In this document: piece after piece, positions 1 to 12,300 of the stretch
How the letters are laid out: the number at the start of each line of letters is the position of its first letter
How positions within the stretch are numbered: the stretch's first letter is position 1
Origin: Epinephelus fuscoguttatus
Taxonomy: Eukaryota; Chordata; Actinopteri; Perciformes; Serranidae
Reading direction: 5' to 3'
Assembly: GCF_011397635.1 (NCBI RefSeq)
Contig: NC_064771.1
Coordinates: 18,477,379 to 18,541,378, forward strand
Length of the DNA stretch: 64,000 nt
The notes under the pieces: generated by a model
The model's database searches: none
Seen by the model: only the letters and a program-made list of their open reading frames with translations
What the model was told of the DNA's origin: nothing
Translations under genes and position numbers: made by a program

Positions 1-315
1 GTGAGGCTCAGAGGGAGCTAGCCTTGTTGCTACAAGTGGCAATTACATTACAACTTGGCACTGTGTGTTTATTACGTCTTGTTTTGCCTTTGAGATAAAA
101 CCTTTGAAATGTTTGTGTTATCTGTTTAAACACAGAGTAACTAGCAACAGCAGAGAGGTGTCAGCTAACTGACTCAAGGATGCCTTCATATCTACTTTTA
201 AGTTTGCTAGCATTAGCCACCATTAGCTGCTAGTCACAGCAGGACAAGCAGGACTGTGTGTAACCGGTGTGCTCTAGTGTTGTCTGCATTGTGTTGTTAT
301 GAAGAGGCCCAGAGC

Positions 316-370
316 ATGGATATCTTTGGAGGCGATCTCCGTTTATTCCTGACAGCTCTGACAGCAAGAG
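316..370 (+). other. Candidate first coding exon of the Ig gene (signal peptide)
   Basis: The ATG at 316 opens 18 codons with a hydrophobic stretch (LRLFLTALTA), then a donor (gtaaaa) at 371. The phase is 1, which joins exactly to the V exon at 3716. An out-of-frame ATG at 299 starts a 17-codon overlapping uORF. I found no better signal-peptide exon up to 3715, but there is no direct evidence of splicing. Confidence 0.45.
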
Positions 371-3300
371 GTAAAAACACAGTCCTCTGTTAATTAAAAC
401 CATATAACTTAACCCCCTACACAAATGAACTTACACAGGAATATGTTAGCATATTATACAGTAAGTCTGGGCTGAAAAATGGACTTATAAACAGTTTAAC
501 AGCGCGGAAACACGGAAATTACTACGGCAATGTCGCTTACCTCTCCCATGGAATACAACAGCAAAAGGGGAGAGGCAAGGCGAGAGACACCCCTTTACAG
601 GTGGGGTACCCCCGAAGGGGTACAGAAACTGAGTATCAAATTCCACACATTGTCTATGGACAGTGGTGTAGAGGTAGTTGATGAGGTGGGTGTACTACTA
701 AGTGGATAGGCAGGTTAGCGTGGAGGAAGTGGGTATACTCTCCTATATATTACAATGGCTTTTTGGCTGATAGGTGAGTATACTGTAAATGGCCAGAAAA
801 AGAAGTGGGCATACCATGTATACCTGCGCATACCCTCCACTACACCACTGACTATGGAGGCCTACGAGTGTCAGGTAATAACAACTAAAAGCCCCCCTTT
901 GATTAGACGACTTCAGACATACAGTATGCACAGTGTTTTCTACAGGCCTACGCTGATTTATTTATTTATTTAATCTTATTTTATTGCACAGTTGCACATG
1001 GCGCACTGACTCAGCCCCTCCATGCTCCTATTTCTCTGTTTGTCAGACCAAAAATGAGACAAGAATTATCACGCTAGCAATCCCACAATCCCTTTGCCTC
1101 ATTTCCCGCCTGTGCGGATTGTTTCACCAGGAGGAGAGCTGGCAGCAGCTCAGCAACTTGCGAAATGGCCCTTCAGCCAGCGGCTATAGCAGCTTGAATT
1201 CAGTCAGCATGAGCACCAGCCAGCAGCAGCACCGGGTCTAACCTGTTAGCTGATCCAACAGGGAGTTGAGGCTGTCCGGTTCCCCGAAGCTGGGGTTGGT
1301 GCTGGCTTGATTCATATTGCCACGGCCACTGACTGGGGATCTGTCTCCACAGCTGCTCTGTGGTGGCGGGGAGTGAGGTGGAGCACACATTGTGATCGTT
1401 TATTAGCTACATAAACGAGCTTCATGCTGCAGCTGTGAAGCTTTGGCTCCAGTTAGCAGAAGGCTAAAATATTGGCAACGTTTTCTCTTAGTCTCTGGAA
1501 CGCTTTGCTGATATTATTTTATTAATTGTCAGGATACGACAATAAGTCCATCTTCCCTTCTTGTGGTTGCCTTGTAGTGTAAGCAGCTGTTGGCAGTGCT
1601 GGAATAGCAACTTTTTGTGTACGATTCTTCGCCATTGAATCAGGCTTTCACCATCTTAAGGAAGGCACGCGCGCATCTGCATTAGTAGAACAGCCAATAG
1701 GAGCGCTCTCTCTCCGAAATGGCCTGTGGTTGGCCAATAGATATTGCAGAAATCTATTTTTCTCTCAGCTCAGAGTTTGGGGTTTTTGCCCAATGACGCC
1801 AAAATTCAAGTACCTACATGAGCCTTAACACTTGTCGCCAACATACTTTCCAGGTGTGCCAAACTCAATGCATAATTTCAGCTTTACTCTCGATTTTAAA
1901 TTCAATAACAAACTTCTAGCAAAACTATAAACATTGGTTGTCCATATTGCTTCACCATTTTGCCAACTGCCTTTCCACGTTGACGTGAGCTGCTTCGCTC
2001 AAGACAGCATCGCATGTGATGTGGATTAAGTCTTTATAATGCAGTTGTTTTTGTTTTCTTTTACTTAGCTTTGGTTATTTGAGTATTGTTTACCCTTATT
2101 TGTGTTGATAGTGTGCTACATTCAGAATACACATCCATGCTTCACACATTTGGTTTCTGTGTGTATGTGTGTTTCCATGTATGAGAATTGGATTGCTAGC
2201 TGCCACACCCTACACACAGAAAAAGCAAAAGCCAAGTGTTTTTCATCAGTGCGAAGTAGGTGCTTAATCTGCTTATTCAGATGATGGATTGTGTGTGCTA
2301 TGTTGACACAAGAACAAGATTTAGAAGAGGCTGCAAAAATTGTTTGCTTTCCCCGGAGATGTAAAATGTTTTGCTTGTTTAGTGTGTAGAGTTTTGCATA
2401 AGTACCTTATAGTTTCAAGGATAGTGCCTAAGCAATCAGGTAAAAAACTGGAACAGAACAAAGGTGGTTTTTATTACTTATGGATTCAAACTTGGAAGAA
2501 GAATATTGTGTAAATGTTTTTCTTTTGAAGGACATAATAGCTTCACAGGAGTTACACAATGTACAGGGTTCCCACATCCATGGAAAACCTGGAAAAGTTA
2601 TAATAATAATACATTTTATAAATTTATAAGATATCACAATCACATCTCCAGGCCTGGAGAAGTCTTAGAATCAGTAAAAATCATTGAAAGTTTTGAAAGA
2701 AATCATGAAATTGTTGCTGAAATCAACATTTTGTTTACTATCACATACGTTTCCTCATTTTCTTCCCACATTCTGTCTCTCCCTTCATGTATGCCAGTTA
2801 GCCGAAATTATGTTTGAATAGCATTTTAATCTGTCATATTCAAAAAATGTATGACAAGTTTTTACCAAGAAGTTTTTCATCCTACCGCACTGGCAACAGC
2901 CATAGCTGGAGGTATTATGTTTTCAGGTTGTCCGTATTTACATACATACATACGTCACATTCTCATGAATGCAAAATCTCAAGAACACCTTCAGGGAATT
3001 TCTTCAAATTTGGCACAAACATCCACTTGGACTCAATGACGAGCTGATTAGATTTTGGTGGTCATAAGTCAGAGGTCAAGATCACTGTGACCTTGTTTGT
3101 CTCATTCTTGTGACCACGGTGTCTCAAGAATGCCTCAAGGGAATTTTTTAAAATTTGGCACAAATGTTCACTTGGACTCAGCGATGAACTGATTAGATTT
3201 TGGTGGTCATAAGTCAAAGGTCAAGATCACTGTGACCTTGTTTGTCTCATTCCTGTGAACACAATTTTTCAAGAACACCTTAAGGGAATTTCTTCAGATT

Positions 3301-6300
3301 TGCCACAAACGTTCACTTGGATTTAAATGATGCACTGATTAGATTTTGGTGGTCATAAGTCAAAGGCCAAGATCTCTGTGACCTTGTTTGTCTCATTCCT
3401 GTGAACACGATATCTAAAGAAGACCTTGAGGGAATTTCTTTAAATTTGGCACAAACGTCCACTTGGACTCAACAATGAACTGATTAGATTTTGGTGGTCA
3501 AAGGTCAAAATCACTGTGACCTTGTTTGTGTCATTCATGTGAATGCGATATCTCAAGAAGACCTTTATGGAATTTCTTCAAATTTGCCACAAACGTCCAC
3601 TTGGACTAAAGAATGAGCAGATTAGAATGTACTGCCGTAAAGGATCATCAATGAGTGCAGTTCAGCAAAGGCTCTTTATGTCCTCTCCATCTAAACTTTC
3701 TTTCTCTGCTCACAGTGTCTCCAAGTGAAATACAGGCCAGCCCAAATACAAACGCAATCCTCCCCTGCAACGTGACGTTCCCCCTCTCTGCAACAGGGGA
3801 CAAAATAGACAAGTCTCTCATCCAAGTCAGCTGGATAAGTAATGGCTCTGACATCGCCTCATTCGGAGAGGGAGTGCCACAGATAAAGCCAGGCTTCAGT
3901 TGGGACACCACTGATTTCGTCAACGGGGACTTTTCACTGACCGTCCTCAGAGCCGCTCTCGACCTGCAGGGGGTGTATGAATGCACAGTCAGCTACAACT
4001 CCACAGCCGTGCGCTCCAGCAACGTTACATTTAGTATCCTCGGTACGCCTCGTCTTTGTCCAGTTGTTGAGATTTGATTTGCACATTTAACTGCACATTT
4101 CAACCTAAAAGCAGGTACACAGCTGAAATTTTAATCCCCTCTTATTCCTTCTTCTCCCCTTTTTAGCCTCCCCCACTCTCTCTGTCCCTCAGCAGTGGAT
4201 GGTGTTAGAAACAGAGAGTCATCTCAAATGCCATGCAGATGCTTTCTATCCTCCCCCTGTCTTCTTCTCCTGGACCAGAGATGGGCAAGTGATTCAACCT
4301 CCCTACATCGTTGAAGGTGAACAGACTCCAGATGGGTACTACATGGCTGTGGGCAACCTGACCTTCTACCCTTCACGCGAGGACCAGAATGCAACCTTTG
4401 GCTGCAAAGTGTCACACAATGGCAGCGACCGCAAGCTTGATTTCATGCTTAATATCACCTGTGAGTGACACAAAGACACACTGAGTCAACCACAATGACT
4501 CATTACCTTTTTAACTTTATGTAGAATCACAATAGCTGCCTCTGTCAATCATTAAAGGACAATCTGTGAGAACATCTGCTGTTGTTTTTAAATCAGATTA
4601 AGCTCATGATTAAACATTTAGATATTGTCTTTGTCTCCACAGATCTCCCTTCTGTGAGACTTTCTGTCATTCCCTCGCACTCCAACAACATTCCTCTCAC
4701 TCTTTACTGTGACATGGAGAATTTCTACCCAGAGGAAGTGTCCGTGTCGTGGCTTCAAAATGGCACAGTCCTCCCTGAGCCCCTTGCCACCGAGCAGAAC
4801 CCAGATGGGACCTATAGAAGTAGACGCTACTATACTTTGAGTCCTGAGCAGAGGGAGCAAGGTGGGAAGGTGGAGTGTGCAGTTAACCAACCGGGGGTAA
4901 TGCATCCAGTCAGCGGCTCAGCGTACCTAGAGAAACTGGACCCTCGAGGTATATATTTGATACAATTTTCAACATTCTTAAAAGTAGAGCAGACACAGGG
5001 TACAATTCACATTTGAGACATGCAATCATTTTTGTTTCTCAGTATCTTTTTCACTTTGATTGATGGTGATAGATAATCTAATGACGTCAGACGACAAATG
5101 TCTGAGAACTGCAAAAGCAAAACAAAGTCTGGCTGCAAGATAAAGAGACATTGTGCAGTTGTTTGCAACTTGTTCATCTTGTTCTTGATGCTTGCATAAT
5201 GTAATCATACACACTTCTCTCACTCTGTTTCCTCCCAGATGAAGCTCCAGTGTTGACTAAATCAGCCAAAGCATCTGTGGCCATGATGTGTATTTCTATT
5301 GTACTGGTCTTCCTGCTCTGCTTTGGCTTTTCTTGGAGGAGAAGAGATGGTGAGTCAGAGGGCAGTGGTACGCACCACAAGCACCCTCAAAGGGACAGCT
5401 CACCCGAAATCAAAAGAACATAGTTTGAGTTGCAGAGTGTTGGCAATATCGGCTGTAGAGATGTTTGCCTCTTCTTGAATGTGATGGACCTAGATGACAA
5501 CCTTATGGTGCTCAATACACCCCCAAAAAAAATTAAAAAATGAAAACTCAGCATCAATGTCTCTTTCCAGAAGTCATGACCGGGTTACTCAAGATACCCA
5601 AGATGGGGGCGGCAGTAGTTCAGTCCACAGGGACTTGGCTTGGGAACTGGAGGGTTCCTGTTCAAGTCCCTGTCCGGACCAAAATATGAAGCGTGGACTG
5701 GTAGCTGGAGAGGTGCCAGTTCACCTCCTGGGCACTGCCGAGGTGCCCCTGAGCAAGGCACTGAACCCCCCAACCGCTCAGAGCGCCTGTCATGGGCTGC
5801 CCAGTCTGACATCTCTCCACTTAGTGCATGTATAGGTCCAGTTTGTGCTTGTGTGTGTTCGGACCTGTGTGTAATTGACAACAGAGTGAAAAATTGAATT
5901 TCCCCTCGGGGATTAATAAAGTATATAAAAAAAATAAAATAAAAATAAATAAATAAATAATCCACAGACCTTGTTGTGAGCAGTTTCATGTAGGAACTAT
6001 TGTCTTTCTACTGAACTACACCCACCAACCATATCACGGCGCAGGAGGACGCGTGCATCTACTCAGGCTCGTGCTCCTCCTCATCTGAGCTGTAATGTTA
6101 GCTAGCTCAGTGGTGCTACGTGAGCTAGCAGTAGATGCACGCTTCCTTTTTTTTTAGGGTTGTAAGATGTGGTTCAGTAGAAAGAAAATGACACACTAGG
6201 GCTGCATCTACAGTGATATGTTTTTTATTTTAAAATACATAACCATTGCCATGTTTACGCCTAACATCCACACTACTCTGGTGTTTTTGAACCCCAAAAA

Positions 6301-9300
6301 CAGACCTTTGAAAACACTGCTGACCCCGTTTTAGTTTGAAAACTCTTTTGTGATTTAATTTTTCTTGTGTCAGTACTCCCTTTTCATCGCCACAGCTTCC
6401 TTTAGCGATAATTAGTAAACAGGTGCCGTGAGCAGCACGCATGGCATGGCAGCTTTATTTGTATAGCATATTTCATACATTTGGGGTCAATTCAAAGTTG
6501 AGAAAAATTGAGTTTGAAAATATAGCTGCAATCATTACAGGGTGGAGTAGACGAAATGGGAATGTTTTTAGCTTTGACTTAAAAGTATATCACGTATCTA
6601 AGAGGAAGCTACAAAAATTATGGACACAGCGCTGGAAAAAAAACATAAATAAAGCAAATCTGGGGTTGACTCTCACCTATACTTCAGCTGGTGATACTGT
6701 TTACGAACAGTACCCCACAATTCCTGCATTGTACACTTTTATCTTAAACTTCGACTTATAACTGCAAACTTGATTCTTCAGTCGACACTCTTGCTGTCAG
6801 GCCTGTATCTATGTTAAGAATGTACCAGTACTCAAGATGGACAGGCCATATCATCAGCAGCTCTCACTTGTTACAGGCTACCTAACTTGCTATCATGGAC
6901 ACAAAAAGACGGGCATTCAATTTTTGCTTCTTGTAGCAATAGGCCTCTGCAGAGGCGGACACAGCACGTCAGTCAAATTCAAAATTAATCGTCTCAGCAA
7001 TCGAAATTTAATCAGGACCAGGAAATTTACAGCGTCATCATATGTTTTGAGTAGCCTGTCAATCATTATGTTTCAGTGTTTATTTTGTTCCCCATTTCAT
7101 TGTAATTGCCATACAGACCTAACGACAGTGCTGCTGCCATGTGTGGCAGTTATTTATAATTTAGGACAGGGTCTATGTCAGTGGTTCCCAACTGGTCCAA
7201 ACACGGGGTCCAGATTTCTCCTTAGTCTTGGTTCAAGGTCCACACAGTTTATAGATTTAGCATCATGCATGTCAAGTGTGTTTTTTACAAACTTGACGTG
7301 TTTGCAGGTCACTTGTGGTCCATTCAGAATGGACCAGCAACCTGCATTTTGACCGTGACCCACCAGTTGGGAACCACTGGTCTGATTTTTTTGTAAATGC
7401 AGTTAGGAAACATTTTACTGTAGTAAAGTGAGGTAAGATGGGATGTTCAGATGTTCAAAAGATATGCGAGTAGAGATACTACAAAAAGGCATTGTCTTTA
7501 AAACCAAAATCTTGAAAATGCAACAAGGCCTCTGTTCTTTATTGGCATAACTCTGAACTGGCGTTTACAGTATCACATTTCCATAAACTATTATGTTGCT
7601 AAACTATAAGCACTTAGACACGATGGGTTTCAGGCAGACTGTGAGGAATGCATGCTTGACAGCAAACCTTATAGATATTGCACATCAGCTGTCACCTCAA
7701 CATCCTCTTTACTGTCACTAACTAATTTATCTGTGTTCTTTTTTTCCTCCCTCAGAGAAACAGAAGTCCCTGAATGTGTCGGGGATCATCCTCCCGCCAC
7801 GCGTGATCGTAGGTCAAAAGGGCAGGGTGACAGTGAGCATTGAGGGCAGGAGGGTGGACCGAGTCCAGACTGCATGGTTCCTCAATGACACTCCTATCTC
7901 TGACACTTCACTCACAGGTAGGAGAGGTCACACACATCCATATAACGAGCACTTCAAGGGCGTAGGTTTCATTTCAACATAAGAAGCCTGGAGTCCTCTC
8001 CAGGCAAGTTTTGAGCATCAAACTTTTCATTTCCTGCATTCTGGTGAAGTTTTACACACCAGTTAGTGGTGGAAATGTTTTCATTCACGTAGAGAAAAAT
8101 ACAAAATCAATAGATGATGATGATTATGAAAATTTAATAGAATGTAACACAGTAAAGCTTTCAGGCTTTCAGCTTTCAAATACTCATTCTCCTGTAGATC
8201 AACTTTTCTTCTAATGTATCTCTGCTGATTAGTAGCATAGTGGGAATACTGTCTTTCAGAATAAGGGGAAGAAATTAAATATTTTGTGCATGTAAACATA
8301 GTCAGTGTGGAAAAGATGATGCTTTCAACTTTAAAGACATAGTTCAACATTTTGTGTTTTTTCAATGTTTTCCCAAGAATCAAAGACAAGATAAAAACCA
8401 CTCACATATCTGTACAGTAAATATGAAGCTACCACTATCAGATAAGTCAACATGTTTTATCGTACTTGTTTAATCAGTACAAAAACCAAAGCAGCAAAAC
8501 AACACACTGGGGTTTGATGTGGGAATGATGTGCCACACTATTTCTTGGCCAGACACAGTGAATTCCTTGGGGTGCTGTTGTCACGGTGACGTTGCCAAAC
8601 AACCAGCAGAGATGCAGATTTTATACTGTTTTTGTACAGACTAAACAAACCAGAGAACATGTCTATTTTGTGAGCTTGCAGGTGCTGGTGTGTGGAGTTT
8701 ATCACCTTTAGAAAGAGGCAGGCTCGCTGTCTCCTCCTGTTTCTATTCTTTATACTTAAGCTAAGCTCCTTCAAGGCAACTTAAAGAAATACTTTACCCA
8801 CAAAATGATCATTAATGAATCTGTTAGTCATGTTGTGTTATCTTGAATTCATGAGGAACACTTTGTTTTTCTTACATGCCTCCACAGAAAACATACTGAT
8901 TTAGTGGTTGGTTGGGGATCACATTTAACAGTAGCAAAACTATATCAAAACATCCGTTTACAGACTCTCACAAAATTTGTGCAGTAAAATCCAAGTCTCA
9001 TTTATCCAGTCATATTTAGTTGTTCTTTTATCTCAGACATGTTAGGATGTTACATACCTTGACATGTTTCGGCAGCCTTCCTCAGAAGTGTCACTTGGTG
9101 GTGGTTGTGACGCATGTTTATGAGCTGATCTGTCAATCAGCCGATATTAGGGTCCGTCTGCCGCCTCTCCAGGACGCTGTTCCAGGTGTGGGAGAGCATG
9201 TATGCCCCCCCGTCCCTGTTCATCGTCCCTGGGCCCCGCTTCCCTATTTCAATAGCCTCCCTGATCCATCGCCGGTATTTGTTGTCCTCGGTGTGTATGA

Positions 9301-12300
9301 CTCTGGCCTTGTCCCTTGGACACTTCTGAGGAAGGCGTAAGTTTCCGCCAAAACATGTCAAGGTATGTAACATCCTGACATGTCTGAGATAAAAGAACAA
9401 CTAAAGTCATTATCAGAAACTAAAGACATAATGAACACCATTGAACTACTAAGAGTTTGACTTTGAAGATATCATAGATAAGTTTAATTTTCAGTTAGGT
9501 TCTGGATAAGGTTTTTTAGTGATAATGCATGTGCTTGGGAAAAACTGAGCATACGACTGGATAAATGAGACTTGAATTATACTGCAAGAGTTGTGTCAGA
9601 GTGTGTAAATGGATGTTTTGCTGTAGTTTTGCTGTTTTAAACGTGGTCAGTCAATAAATCAGTATGTTCGCTGTTTTCTGTGGAGGCACACAAGTTCAAG
9701 GTGACACGACATGACTAATTTATGAATAGTACAAACGATCATTTTGTGAGTGAAGTTTTCCTTCAAAGGGATTGTTTGTGTTTTTTTGTCAAGTGTGGCT
9801 GTATGATATACAGTGGTGCCAGGGCCCTCTGCCCAGAGTTTGCATGTTCTCCCTGTGTCAGTGTGGGTTTTCTCTGTGTACTCCAGCTTCCTCCCGCATT
9901 CCAAAGACATGCAGGTTGTTTGGTGAAATTGCTCGTAGGTATGAATGTGAGCATGACAGGTTGTCTGTCTCTGTGTGTCAGCCCTGTGATAACCTCATGA
10001 CCTGCCTCTCACCAATGTCAGCTGGGATAGACTGAAGCACACCCGGGACCCCCAACAGCATAAGTGGTTACGGAAAATAAATGAATGAATGTCTGAGATA
10101 CTTATCTATAGTCTGTGTCCTACATACAGTAGGTGGCTGTTGGCACACTCCCTGTTTGCAGAACAGCTTACCAGTGATGTACAGTGCAAGGCTCTGCTGG
10201 GCGTATTTGCACAGGAATATGGAAGTTTTACGGTTGAGAAAATGTAGCTCCAAAGGAAAGTGCTGACTGACGGCAAGGTGAAGCGGTGCAGATATTATAA
10301 ACATAAAGAGGTTGATGTTGACTTTTTTTAAGTAGCTAAAACACATATTGCTGATAACCCTAATCCAATGCATAGCTGAACATCTAGGGTGCTAGTCCTG
10401 TCTGTTTCTGCAAACAGGGAGCGTGCCAACCGCCATCTACTGTAGGTAAGTATCTCATACAGCCCCACTTCAAAAAACCTGGACTATAACTTTCAAGGGA
10501 AATAAAAATGTGGAAAGCAGAATGATGTCACATGAGATGTCTTCTATTTGTATTGTAACTACTCCTAAACCATACCATGTTTTCTCTTTTACACTTAATT
10601 CTGCTAACACTGTACAACCTCACACACATAGGAACCTCCAAAGCTAACTTTAACTGCCTCTATAACCCTCTAACCACCATCCATCTGCCCTACGGTCTAA
10701 CTCTCACCTCTCCAGTGTCGGAGAAAGGCCCTCTGCTGTCCTCCAGAGGCCAGATGGGTTACTACAAGCTGCACACTCAGGGGCCGTTGCATTCATCTGG
10801 AAGTGGCATTCAACAGCTGACCTCCTCCCTCACCTTCATCCCCCAGATTTCAACCCACAAGGGGGCGGTGTTTAAGTGTCAGGTGTCCTACGTGGGCAAA
10901 GATAAGATCGTGGTGGAGAGAGTGTCAGAGAAGTTTACCATCCTGTGTAAGAAAGATTTTCATTTACTCATACTGCATCTGCTTTTCTGTGATCACAGCA
11001 ATTTATGGAATTGATATCTTTGTACACTTTGTCTTTTAGCTGCTCCGGAGGTATCAGAAATCCAGCTTGCAGAGACACCAAGTGACTCAGGTAAACATCT
11101 TATTCTGTTGCACTTTAATGGATGTAAAACATTCCTGGTTGTGAGAGGCTGCATCTCTGCAATTCCTGTCTTCCAGATGTCATCAGCATGACCGTCCGGG
11201 CGTCACATTTCCATCCGGACGTCATTACCTTCCGCTGGTTCTGCCAGGGGAGCGAGCTGAGCCCTGTGGCCTCCCAGGCCTCGTCCTCGCCTCGACCCAA
11301 CTCTGAAGGCTTTTTCTCAGCCTTCAGCCAGTGTAAGCTGCCCCGCAGTGAACTGGAGAAGGGTGGCACTAAAGTGTGGGTCAGTGTTCACCACATCGCC
11401 CTGAAGCAGCCCGTCACCCGCGAGACCAGAGGTAAGAACGAGATGAAGAAAGGGCATACAGTTTGACAGTAAAAATCAAAGCTTACATCTCCACTTTAAC
11501 CCAAATAGGATTCATCAAGACGCCGTGTGTGTCCGAAATCGTCGGCTCCACTTCTTCCCCAGACCAGACTTTGACCCTTGGATGTGAGATCACAGATTTC
11601 TACCCTCTGAATGTGTCAGTCACCTGGCTGAGGCTGAGGGAGGGAGAGCAGGATGACAGAGAGGAGGAGGTGTTAGAGGGAGGAGAGATGTGGGGCCCCA
11701 TACAGACTCAGCCCGGACTCTACAGGGCCACGGCCATTCTGAGGAGAAAGGCAGTGAATCAGGAGAAAAAGGAAAGAGGAGGGATTATCTGTAGAGTGGA
11801 GCACTGTTCCCTACACGAGCCTATGGAGAAACACTGGAGATATGTTGACATCGGTATGAATCATCATCATTGGACATTATCCCTATGATATAGTTCTTTC
11901 AATGTCTAAACTCAAACTTCACTCTAAGATATTATTCCTATTCATTCACTTCCTGTTTGTATTCCTTCAGCTGCTCCGTCCATTCCTCCATCGCTCTCTG
12001 TCTGTTGGAGCAGTGAAGGCGTTGGTGTGTTCTCCGTCCTGTTGAAGGGAGGTCACCCTAAGGCCAAATTACTCTGGGCAGCAGGAGGACACACTCTCTC
12101 ACCACTGGTGTCCAACGAGACAGAGGAGATAGGAGACGACGGGCAGAGGGAGCTGAAAAGTGTGTGTGCCTTGGAGAGATCCACGAACCTGCCACATCAG
12201 ACTAACAAGCAGCTGGAGAGACAGAAGAATGGACACGCCATAAGTACATGTCATTGCTTTATATACATACCTCTTGTTTTAAAGAGTATTTAAAGGGGAA

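Noticed and set aside
2958-3640. CRISPR-like array
   Set aside because: Units are ~140 bp, imperfect and contiguous without unique spacers, in a vertebrate genome.
5608-5960. tRNA gene
   Set aside because: The A/B-box head continues into a LINE-type tail and A-rich end, so it is a SINE, not a functional tRNA. Same reasoning for 13414-13602.
5239-7917. Clear boundary between two separate Ig genes after the TM exon
   Set aside because: I looked for a stop codon and poly(A) signal just after 5349 and a new signal peptide before 7756 or 10632 and saw none convincing. The donor at 5350 and acceptor at 7755 are good and phase-matched. A single gene is preferred but not proven.
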